Positions 9,126 to 16,847 of a DNA stretch of 64,000 nucleotides are shown piece after piece. The stretch's first letter is position 1. Each line of letters begins with the position of its first letter. Made by a program: the position numbers and the translations under genes. This stretch comes from CBDFMG01 sp965221205 [NCBI: bacterium] (GTDB lineage: Bacteria; SM23-31): contig OZ244870.1 in NCBI GenBank assembly GCA_965221205.1, positions 2,418,001 to 2,482,000 on the forward strand, written 5' to 3'. Below the pieces are notes generated by a model. That model was given only the letters and a program-made list of their open reading frames with translations. It was not told the origin of the DNA and ran no database searches.

Positions 9126-10457
9126 TTAACGAATTAAATTAATCCGTTCGATTGGTGGATAAAGCCACTCAACACCATGTTCTGTGATAATCACATCGTC
9201 TTCGAGGCCAAAGATCAATTTTTTACCATCCCATTCTGGTAATGGCACCAAAACGAAAAATTCAAAAGCCAGGAGGTGTGTTGGTTTAAGCACCATCTCA
9301 CGGCGTAGTGGCTTTTCTGTCCAAATCGCAGGACCAACACCATGAACCCAGTTTCCAACACTGTGCATACCAATGTTGACTTGAGTGTTGTTGCTGTCGG
9401 AAATATCGAATTCTATTTCACTGCGCTCAAATCCGGCTTCTTCCAATTTGCGATAAAGGAGTTCCAGCGTCTCGATACCGGAGCGGCCAGGCTTGACGTG
9501 TTTTCTGAGAATATTACGCACTTTCAGTCCCTGCTCGAAAGTGTTTTTAATCGAAGGGGGCAGCTCGGTTTCTCCTTCCCTGAGTACATACGCATGCCGT
9601 TTTATATCACCATAAAAGCTCATTATATTAAAACTTTCGTCCATGCTCAACAGGTCACCCCGCTGGATGATATAATCTAAGGAACGAGCCCTCTTAGGAT
9701 AACTAACACCGGGAAATCCTGAGGATGTGGGTGTTGGTGTAGGTTTATGACCACGAGCTAGAAGTTGATCCGCAACCCACCAGCCGACATCTTCCCGAGT
9801 CGTTACACCCGGTGTGATGACCTCATTTGATAAGGCCCTCTCCATAATATGGCTGGTCAATTCAGCTACCTCTTTGAAGAGAGCAATCTCACTGGCCACC
9901 CGTCTCGAACGGAAGTCACTGATAAGCTTTTCGGCCGAAACAAGCCTTGCTGCATACTTCTCGCCCAAAGCTTTGGCCAGAGACAGGTAATTGGTATAAG
10001 AAAGTCCGTCTGCCGCCCCAACTCTTTCTGACATGTTAATTCCGATGCGCCTGGGATCACGTTCTGCGACAAACTTCCTCAGATCTCCTGTAGAACCAAA
10101 AATATCATAAATATCTCTATGTAGAAGCCCAACACCTAAGGATGCCCGTTCAATCCTTTCACCACCACGGTCCGTAAAAATGATATAGCCCAGAAATTCT
10201 CCAATACTCCATTTATCAGAGGGATTACCAATACCCAAGTCTTCAGAAAGCGGGTCAGGACGTCCAAACTTCATTACTACGATCCACATGTCGATGTCAT
10301 TCTCCCGCATAGCATCAGGCAAGATGAGATCGAACTTCTCCTCGCGAATCAGATTCATCATATCCCAGCGAGCTTTTGCTTCCTGGGCGTGAACATGGAA
10401 TCCCCGGGCAAGGAAGAGGACTGAAAAAAATGTGAGTACAATCCATGTCTTACGCAT
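9126..10457 (-). CDS. Secreted M24-family metallopeptidase (Xaa-Pro peptidase-like)
   Basis: 443 residues with a signal peptide (hydrophobic FFSVLFLARG, cut near HVHAQ). The C-terminal pita-bread domain keeps all five usual metal ligands: Asp in LLSMDES, Asp in FYGDIKRHAYV, His in GNWVHGVGP, Glu in LLAFEFFV and Glu in IFGLEDDVI. The family comprises aminopeptidases acting on X-Pro bonds, prolidases and creatinase. Because it carries a signal peptide, a periplasmic or secreted peptidase is more likely than a cytoplasmic one. Two decayed relatives lie at 10557-10987 and 12346-13431, either side of an amidinotransferase gene. Confidence 0.85.
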   Translation of the reverse strand: MRKTWIVLTFFSVLFLARGFHVHAQEAKARWDMMNLIREEKFDLILPDAMRENDIDMWIVVMKFGRPDPLSEDLGIGNPSDKWSIGEFLGYIIFTDRGGERIERASLGVGLLHRDIYDIFGSTGDLRKFVAERDPRRIGINMSERVGAADGLSYTNYLSLAKALGEKYAARLVSAEKLISDFRSRRVASEIALFKEVAELTSHIMERALSNEVITPGVTTREDVGWWVADQLLARGHKPTPTPTSSGFPGVSYPKRARSLDYIIQRGDLLSMDESFNIMSFYGDIKRHAYVLREGETELPPSIKNTFEQGLKVRNILRKHVKPGRSGIETLELLYRKLEEAGFERSEIEFDISDSNNTQVNIGMHSVGNWVHGVGPAIWTEKPLRREMVLKPTHLLAFEFFVLVPLPEWDGKKLIFGLEDDVIITEHGVEWLYPPIERINLIR

Positions 10458-10556
10458 TATGTGCCCCTCTTTATAATGATTTGTATGTGCCTAACTTTTG
10501 TATCTTTTGCAGCAATTAATCATTGTGACCATTTCAAATCTCATTCATCTACATCG

Positions 10557-10987
10557 TCAGAACAGTGATTCTCTTGTTGATCCAAGCTCGTTTGGCGGCT
10601 GAATAAACTCAACTCCCTTGCTGATTATAATTTGAGGATTTGTAATATTAAATGCAAGTGGATAGCCTGATCTTTCAGCAATATTTTTATGAACCATATA
10701 TTCAATAACAAAGAGATGATTCTCCTGAATTTTCACATGATGTGTGGACATACGAAATGGTCCCTCTCCCTGGTGTCGATGTCATTATTACCCATATTGT
10801 GATTATCTATGAAAAATCCCGGCAAATGACTGACAATGCCCGGACCTAATTTTTGCAATTGAAGACCCCTTAATGTATTACCACATTTTGTCCAATTTGT
10901 TCTGAAGTGCTGCAAATATAACTTGAAAAAGGAGGACAATAAAAAAATCTTGCATAGACTCACTGTACCTTTTAACTTATAAATCAA
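10557..10987 (-). pseudogene. Decayed C-terminal piece of an M24-family gene
   Basis: Reading the minus strand across two frames gives weak but ordered similarity to the C-terminal half of M24 enzymes: a KLGPGIVSHLPGF...NHNMG stretch where the metal-binding His segment should be, then ENHLFVIEYMV where the Glu-containing strand sits, and finally IISKGVEFIQPP, which matches the ITEHGVEWLYPP end of the intact neighbour at 9126-10457. At least one frameshift separates the two parts near 10740. The N-terminal half is absent. This is a judgement from pattern only; a profile search would settle it. Confidence 0.45.
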
Positions 10988-11055
10988 ATGACTTTATTAT
11001 GTTCTGACGAAGTACATGTTGGAGCGGAATCTTGAATAAACAGGAGGATATTGTA

Positions 11056-12237
11056 ATGGCAAAGATAGTGAATTCCTGGAATGAGTGGGACCAGTTGCAA
11101 CGTGTAATAATAGGAAGACCTGAGGGCACAAATATTCCTGCTCCTGAGCCGGCATGGTGGTATGATCTCCCTGATGCGGGCTATCCGCTGGGCTCGTTCG
11201 GGCCGTTCCCACAGGAGATGGTGGATAAGGCAAACGAGCAGATGAACTATTTCGTACAGCAGCTGGAGTCGCGGGGTGTTGTCGTTGACCGGGTAGAAGT
11301 TCAGGATTTTATGCACGACACACCGGTTTCTACTCCGGATTGGACACAGCTTAACAACCATGGTATCAACAACGTACGCGACATAACTATGATACATGGC
11401 AACTATATTATTGAATCGACAACTACCCGCCGCTCGCGGTGGTATGAGTATGTGAACCTGAGGCCGATCTTTGAGCGGTACTTCAACGAGGACCCTGAAA
11501 TGGTCCATTTTGCCGCACCCAAACCGCGGCTAACGGACGAGTCCTACGTTAAAAATTACTATCACGACTTTAACAATGTCTGGACTCCTGAAGAAAAGCG
11601 TCAGAAATTGTATAATTGGGAGTTCCAATTATCGGAAAAGGAGCCGCTCTGGGACGCTGCAGATGCGATGCGGTTTGGCAAAGACATCTTCCACCAGTGT
11701 TCAAGCGTGACCAACAGAGCAGGGATGGACTGGCTCAAGCGGATGTTTTCGGCGCTCGGCATCAGGCTCCACCATGTACTGTTCGACACTCCTGAGGATC
11801 TCAAAAAGCCGAACAACTTTCATCCATGGCATATCGATGTGACCTTTGTGCCTTTGCGTCCCGGGCTGGTAATGTATAATCCGGATTGGCGGCCACGCAC
11901 ACAAGAGACATTGGAGTTGTTCAAAAAGAACGATTGGGAGCTGGTTCCCGCGGCACGGCCGGTACACGTGAACAAGAGTCACTGTTTATTGTTCGGTGCG
12001 TACAATGAACCATCATGGATTTCTATGAACACCTTCTCGATCGATTCGAAGACGATCTGTGTCGAGGCGCATGAGACTGCCTATATGGAGCAGCTTGACA
12101 AACTCGGGATGGAGGTTATTCCAATACCGTATGAGCACGTGATACCGTTTGGTGGAGCGTTACACTGTACTACATTGGATGTGTATCGTGGAGGAAATTG
12201 CGAAGACTACTTTCCGAAGCAGATTGAGGGGTATTAA
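11056..12237 (+). CDS. Amidinotransferase (glycine/inosamine amidinotransferase family)
   Basis: 393 residues. Members of this family move the amidino group from arginine to an amine such as glycine, an aminocyclitol or an amino sugar, through a covalent enzyme-thiol intermediate. The catalytic set is present: Asp in WDAADAMRFGKDIF, His in HPWHIDVTFVPL and the nucleophilic Cys in GGALHCTTLDVYR near the C-terminus. The start at ATG 11056 is supported by AGGAGG about nine bases upstream; the TTG at 11032 would precede the ribosome site. The gene is GC-richer than most of the window and is flanked by M24-family genes, hinting at transfer. The product (guanidinoacetate or another guanidino compound) is not decided by sequence. 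Confidence 0.88.
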   Translation: MAKIVNSWNEWDQLQRVIIGRPEGTNIPAPEPAWWYDLPDAGYPLGSFGPFPQEMVDKANEQMNYFVQQLESRGVVVDRVEVQDFMHDTPVSTPDWTQLNNHGINNVRDITMIHGNYIIESTTTRRSRWYEYVNLRPIFERYFNEDPEMVHFAAPKPRLTDESYVKNYYHDFNNVWTPEEKRQKLYNWEFQLSEKEPLWDAADAMRFGKDIFHQCSSVTNRAGMDWLKRMFSALGIRLHHVLFDTPEDLKKPNNFHPWHIDVTFVPLRPGLVMYNPDWRPRTQETLELFKKNDWELVPAARPVHVNKSHCLLFGAYNEPSWISMNTFSIDSKTICVEAHETAYMEQLDKLGMEVIPIPYEHVIPFGGALHCTTLDVYRGGNCEDYFPKQIEGY

Positions 12238-12345
12238 GGTGCCTCAACTAAGTAATTTAGACACTCTGTGTTAATAACGGAAAGATGCTTTAAGCCAAAT
12301 ATCCTCTTTTTGAGAATTGATATGGAGAATATATACTTATTTTTT

Positions 12346-13431
12346 ATGCAATCCTTTCATTGTCGTTACTTCTGAGCTTCTGCAGTTTGGAAACGGCTGA
12401 ATCAGTATCGACCGAAATTACAATGAGTAATGTTCAGGCACATGATGAGGCAGAACGCAGAGAATTACAGGAATTGCAGCATCAGATTCGCCGGAACAAA
12501 TATGACTGGATTCTGCCGCAAATCATGCGGGAATATGGTGTGGACATATGGATTCATGTGAATAGAGATGGAATTGTTCATTCCTTATGATTTCCAGGTA
12601 AATTCCGGTTTGTATGCAGACCTGGGCAGCAACTCCGGTGTTTTCATCTTCACGGATCATGGCGGTGACAGGATCGAATGTGCGGTTCCCGGCCGTCGAT
12701 GGAAAGGTGAAGAACCCCGAGTGCAAAATGAAAATGATGTGGTTGAAGAAAGTGGAGCCTGCGACATAATCGTTGAAGCACATGAACGAATAGAACTGCC
12801 GGTAGACTCTGATACAGAATTTGATCACCGATATAAGGGTATCGGAGAGTTTGCTGCAGAACGTGACCCTAAACGTATTGCTGTAAATCACCTGGATAAG
12901 CGCGGACCGCACGTGACTTCACCCTCCAGCGATGGCATTTTACATACCGACTACATTCTGTTGACTGAAGAACCCGGTGAACAATATGCAAAGAGACTGG
13001 TTTCATCCGAATATTTGATGTATGATTACGTACAGAGACCGGTGGAGAGCGGACTTGCAATGTATAAGAAAATTCGTACGTGGATCGACGAAGATAGAGA
13101 GAGGAAATTTGCTGAAATCGTTCCAGGTGTCACCACAAGAAATGGCCGTGAGATCCAGAGAGGCGACTTTATATCAATAAGCGGTGGTTTTGAAGGTGAG
13201 TACAATCCGCCAGAATGAGGAGGTTTTCCTGCTGACTACATAAAGGTGCCCCGCAGTTGGAAATTCGGGAACTTCCGGGAGCTTACATCAGAAAGAGCCT
13301 ATGTGCTCCGTGAAGGAGAGGCTGAACCGCATCCGGACCTCAAAAAAACTCTGGTCAGAAGCGATGACAATCCGTAAGGTTTTAGAAGATACCAGCACGG
13401 TTGGCCGTACCGGTCGTGCAACGTGGGTGAA
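12346..13431 (+). pseudogene. Broken M24-family peptidase gene
   Basis: Paralogue of the intact peptidase at 9126-10457, damaged by several frameshifts and stops. Matching blocks appear in order: WILPQIMREYGVDIWI, VFIFTDHGGDRIEC, FAAERDPKRIAVN, GEQYAKRLVSSEYLMYDY, IQRGDFISI, ERAYVLREGEAE and IRKVLEDTSTVGRTG. Frame changes occur near 12360, 12580 and 13218-13300. Most of the catalytic domain after the second Asp block is missing, because the sequence switches abruptly to the C-terminus of an HsdM gene near 13420-13435. It cannot encode a working enzyme. Confidence 0.8.
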
Positions 13432-13652
13432 TACCGTTGAAAGATAATATTGATGCGTATTTTGAGCGCAAAGTAAAACCGCATGTCCCCGATGCATGGA
13501 TGGACAGAGGCAGGGACAAAATAGGGTATGGAATCAGTTTTGCGAAGTATTTCTACACGTATAAACCGCTTCGTTCACTTGAAGATATTAAAGCCGATAT
13601 TCTTAAGCTTGAAGATGAAACCGAAGGATTGTTGAAAGAGATACTGAAATAA
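13432..13652 (+). pseudogene. hsdM: C-terminal fragment of type I DNA methylase HsdM
   Basis: About 70 codons matching the conserved end of N6-adenine methylase subunits of type I restriction systems: NIDAYFERKVKPHVPDAW, then KIGYGISFAKYFYTYKPLRSLEDI and ETEGLLKEILK. The whole catalytic part, including the NPPF-type motif and the SAM-binding site, is absent; upstream sequence belongs to a broken M24 gene. A stop lies directly before the fragment in its own frame. HsdS and HsdR genes follow in the same direction, so this is the remains of the first gene of a type I operon, and the operon lacks its own methylase here. Confidence 0.8.
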
Positions 13653-13744
13653 AATGAAATTCGAAAACACAAATAATTCCGAGTTCAACAATACCAACAT
13701 CTCTTTATATAATATAAAATTCGCTTATAGGAAACTAAAGTCGA

Positions 13745-13846
13745 ATGTTTATGCTGAAAGCGGAATTTGAAGAACAGTTGAAAGAAGAAGCAAAGCTGAA
13801 TGCTTTGATATTGGAGAACTTGAAGAAAGTGAAAGTCAATGAGTGA
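13745..13846 (+). CDS. Small 33-residue ORF overlapping the hsdS start
   Basis: A short, highly charged helical peptide (EFEEQLKEEAKLNALILENL) whose TGA overlaps the hsdS ATG (ATGAGTGA), a pattern of translational coupling. Composition and position resemble the charged C-terminal tails of some HsdM proteins, so it may be a detached tail of the methylase gene or a small conserved ORF of this operon. There is no strong ribosome site. It is too short for firm assignment. Confidence 0.4.
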   Translation: MFMLKAEFEEQLKEEAKLNALILENLKKVKVNE

Positions 13847-15023
13847 GTGGAAAGAAATCGAACTTGATAATATCGCCGAACTTGTAAAAGATAAGTATAC
13901 TCCTCAAAAAGGTGATAAACTGCATTACATCGGATTAGAACATATACAAGAGCAATCACTAAGGTTAAAAGGTCTTGGAAACTCTGATGAAATTACTAGT
14001 GATAAGTTTCATTTTAATTCTGGTGATATTCTTTTTGGAAAACTTCGACCATATCTTAAAAAAGTAATCATACCAAAGTTTGACGGTGTATGTTCTACAG
14101 ATATTTGGGTAGTGCGTTCAAAAATTCAAAAATATGATATAAATCAAAGATATCTATTCTACCTATTTGCCAGTAAAGAATTTGTTGATTTATCAGACTC
14201 AAGTGCATCTGGGACACGGATGCCACGAGCAGACTGGAAATTTATGAGAAATACAATCTGGGTCATTCCTATTAATGAAACAGAGCAGAAAACCATAGCC
14301 GATTTCCTCGACCGAAAAACAGGGCAAATCGACACGCTGATTGAAAAGAAGCAGCAACAGATTGAACTGCTCAAGGAACAGCGTACGGCGATAATCAATC
14401 AGGCAGTAACAAAAGGTCTCAATCCCGATGTCACAATGAAAGACTCTGGATGGCCGATGGTGGAGGTGGGGAAAGTGTGTGAAATCAAACGAGGTTCAAC
14501 TATTACAAAGAAGCAAATTGTCGCTGGCAATGTTCCAGTTATCTCAGGAGGTAAGCAACCAGCTTATTATCACAACAAATCAAATCGGGAAGTTCCTATT
14601 GTTACGGTTAGTTCATCTGGAGCATATGCAGGCTTTGTAAATTTTTTCAATCAACCAATTTATGCTTCCGATTGTTTTACAATTCAATCAAAAGATAAGA
14701 AAATTGTAGATGTTCAATTTATCTACCGATTTTTGAAGTCTCAGCAAGACGGAATTTATCAGCACCAACAAGGTAGCGCCTTGCCCCATGTCTATCCAAA
14801 AGATTTACAGAAAATCAAAACCCCCCTCCCCCCTCTCCCAGAACAAAAAGCCATTGCCGACTACCTCGACCGAAAAACAGAGCAAATCGACACGCTGACT
14901 GAAAAGAAGCAGAAACAGATTGAACTATTATCAGAATATCGCACCGCATTAATCACAAATGCTGTAACAGGCACAATCGATATTAGAAATGAAGTGGAGG
15001 GAGTAGAAAATTCCTATTCTTAA
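13839..15023 (+). CDS. hsdS: Type I restriction-modification specificity subunit HsdS
   Basis: 394 residues with the two-target-recognition-domain layout of HsdS, the subunit that chooses the DNA sequence for the type I complex. Each half ends with a nearly identical helix: QKTIADFLDRKTGQIDTLIE around residue 150 and QKAIADYLDRKTEQIDTLTE around residue 340; these form the coiled-coil spacers that set the gap between half sites. The first recognition domain starts at ELDNIAELVKDKY, the second at WPMVEVGKVCEIKRG. The start overlaps the previous small frame. The gene is intact although hsdM is truncated, so a partner methylase must come from elsewhere or the protein is idle. Confidence 0.92.
   Translation: MSEWKEIELDNIAELVKDKYTPQKGDKLHYIGLEHIQEQSLRLKGLGNSDEITSDKFHFNSGDILFGKLRPYLKKVIIPKFDGVCSTDIWVVRSKIQKYDINQRYLFYLFASKEFVDLSDSSASGTRMPRADWKFMRNTIWVIPINETEQKTIADFLDRKTGQIDTLIEKKQQQIELLKEQRTAIINQAVTKGLNPDVTMKDSGWPMVEVGKVCEIKRGSTITKKQIVAGNVPVISGGKQPAYYHNKSNREVPIVTVSSSGAYAGFVNFFNQPIYASDCFTIQSKDKKIVDVQFIYRFLKSQQDGIYQHQQGSALPHVYPKDLQKIKTPLPPLPEQKAIADYLDRKTEQIDTLTEKKQKQIELLSEYRTALITNAVTGTIDIRNEVEGVENSYS
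14298..14368 (+). repeat. Direct repeat in hsdS, copy 1
   Basis: 71 bases encoding the first conserved spacer helix of HsdS; it differs from the second copy at 14856-14926 at about five positions. Such repeats can recombine to swap or delete recognition domains. Confidence 0.85.
14856..14926 (+). repeat. Direct repeat in hsdS, copy 2
   Basis: Second copy of the 71-base repeat, encoding the C-terminal spacer helix of HsdS. It is preceded at 14821-14840 by a tract of C runs interrupted by single T residues, encoding Pro/Leu-rich residues, which could also be prone to slippage. Confidence 0.85.
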
Positions 15024-15054
15024 TAAAAAGCAACAAAAATGTGCCATCGAAGTG

Positions 15055-16425
15055 ATGAGAGAGTACCAGAAGTACCAGAGTGCATCTCCCGATTTTTCTC
15101 AGGAAATACCTGTTAAAATCGATAAGATGATTGATGCTGCACGAGTCAATATTATAAAGAAGGAATTAAAACCTCTTTTGCAGGATTTTATCGACGGGAA
15201 GGTACAAATATTGGAGTTTAAATCAAAAATAGACAGTATCAATAAAACTAAAAGTCGGCAATTCTGGGGATTCAAAGGCATCAAAGGACAGATGTTTTTT
15301 AACATGGTTGTTAATACAGCTCAAGAAGTAGGTGATATAAATGAGTGTACCAAAGAATTAAAATCCGTTTTCAGTCTTCCTGCAAATGAAAATGCCGCTT
15401 CAAGCAGGTTGAAAACATTCAAGTGTTATGTTAACCGACTTGGCGATGCATGGGTAAATGCTGGAAATACACGACACAAACGTCCGAAACCGGGAAGCAT
15501 ACCGTTCTTTGTTTCTTACTTCTGGCAGATTCTTGATAGAGATGTTTGGCCTGTATATTACACCTCATCTGTACGAGTCATGACAGAACTGAACTTGTGG
15601 CATCCCTCTGGAGATGATGCAAAAGACTTTATCGATTATAAGAAGATAAATGAAGAATTAATCGACCTTTTCAGTCGGTACAGCGGCAGCCGGTATGATT
15701 TCTATAAGGTTGAACATGTATTCTGGTTTAAGAGTGAAAATCAATGTCAAGCTGTATCAGAACAGGGTAAGAAGAAGGACGATGATAAAAAACCGAAGAA
15801 ACTTGTCGGAACTGATCTCCTTCCTCAAAGCTACATACCGCCGATTATAGAAATTATTCCTCAGATAGCATTGAATGGTGAGGGTGTGAGCAAAGCTGCC
15901 AAGAATTCAGGCATTTCACTCGAGAAAGCCTTTGAAAAACATGTGGATGCCGCATTTAAAATCATTGGTTTTGCAACGCGTCTGCTCGGACAGGGAAAAG
16001 GACGTGTCCCTGATGGTACTGCGGAATCAGTTGATGACTGTTATGCAATAATATGGGATTCGAAAGCAAGAAGCAGCGGGTACAGTATGGGTACGGATGA
16101 CAGGACAATACGGGAATACATCACTACTGAGAGCAGAGATATCAAGAAACGAAAAAAGTTCAGAAATATCTATTATATGATTATTTCGAGTTCATTTGCC
16201 GATGATTTCGATGATACGATACGGTCAATCAAGATGGACACAGATGTGAATGAAGTATTATTGCTCGAAGCCGAAGCATTAGTTGCAATGGTTGATGTAA
16301 AGCTGAGAGACCCTCTTCAAATCACGCTTGGTTCGGACGGTATTCAATATCTATTTTCAAGCAGTGGAGTCATCACTCCACAGATGGTCAAAGAACAACC
16401 AGAATACAACACCAACCTTATATAA
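15055..16425 (+). CDS. FokI-like restriction endonuclease domain protein
   Basis: About 456 residues. The C-terminal third (roughly 290-445) resembles the FokI cleavage domain: RVPDG, then about 15 residues later IIWDSKARSSGYSMG, equivalent to the PD...DTKAYSGGY arrangement that binds metal in FokI; the following RTIREYI and MIISSSFADDF fit the later helix and strand. The N-terminal 230 residues are a separate domain with FWGFKGIKGQMFFNM and FFVSYFWQILDRDVWPVYY, which I associate loosely with N-terminal regions of some restriction proteins. A charged linker (KKKDDDKKPKK) joins the two. It lies 31 bases after hsdS and before hsdR, so it is probably co-transcribed with the type I system. Start ATG 15055 or GTG 15052; no good ribosome site for either. 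Confidence 0.75.
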   Translation: MREYQKYQSASPDFSQEIPVKIDKMIDAARVNIIKKELKPLLQDFIDGKVQILEFKSKIDSINKTKSRQFWGFKGIKGQMFFNMVVNTAQEVGDINECTKELKSVFSLPANENAASSRLKTFKCYVNRLGDAWVNAGNTRHKRPKPGSIPFFVSYFWQILDRDVWPVYYTSSVRVMTELNLWHPSGDDAKDFIDYKKINEELIDLFSRYSGSRYDFYKVEHVFWFKSENQCQAVSEQGKKKDDDKKPKKLVGTDLLPQSYIPPIIEIIPQIALNGEGVSKAAKNSGISLEKAFEKHVDAAFKIIGFATRLLGQGKGRVPDGTAESVDDCYAIIWDSKARSSGYSMGTDDRTIREYITTESRDIKKRKKFRNIYYMIISSSFADDFDDTIRSIKMDTDVNEVLLLEAEALVAMVDVKLRDPLQITLGSDGIQYLFSSSGVITPQMVKEQPEYNTNLI

Positions 16426-16457
16426 GTCATACTGGTTGTCCGCTGTCTGGTATAATC

Positions 16458-16847
16458 ATGAAACTAACAGTAGAACAGCGTATAAAGCTTGCAGAAATCA
16501 ATACGACGTACAACGGGAAGAAATGGAAAATATTTCCGAATCCAGCTGATACTGATTTTTTAGATGCTCCAATCGGAGCAGGTGTATATCATGTCAAACA
16601 ATGTTATAACACGAGAGTATATATTCTTCGGCACGGGAGAATGTATTTCAAATCGGTTTACTCCATTATACACAGGACGTAAGGGGGTGCACGTTCATCG
16701 AGTAGAAATAATACGAAAAAGCACGATTATGTTATTGATAATTTTGGAGATTTAAAATAGAGAACAGCAGCCTGTTTAGATAGTAGTGAAGCCGAAAAAA
16801 TCAAAAATGAATTGAAACTCCTTACCATCCATACATTCAATACATGA
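16458..16847 (+). pseudogene. Frameshifted GIY-YIG nuclease-like gene
   Basis: Joined across frames, the translation reads as a small GIY-YIG family protein: an N-terminal APIGAGVYHV (GIY strand), then TREYIFFGTGECISNR (YIG strand and the Arg region), NNTKKHDYVIDNFGDLK and EAEKIKNELKLLTIHTFNT at the end. At least two frameshifts and an in-frame TAG near 16758 break it. The final TGA overlaps the hsdR ATG (ATGA), so before decay it was translated together with hsdR. GIY-YIG domains are nucleases in repair, restriction or mobile elements; which applies here is unknown. Confidence 0.6.

Noticed and set aside
10984-11508. Long minus-strand frames over the amidinotransferase gene
   Set aside because: They are antisense shadows of a strongly supported plus-strand enzyme and show no family motifs.
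12346-13431. Creatinase assignment for the decayed M24 gene
   Set aside because: Similarity is to the secreted peptidase next door; no creatinase-specific residues could be checked in the broken sequence.
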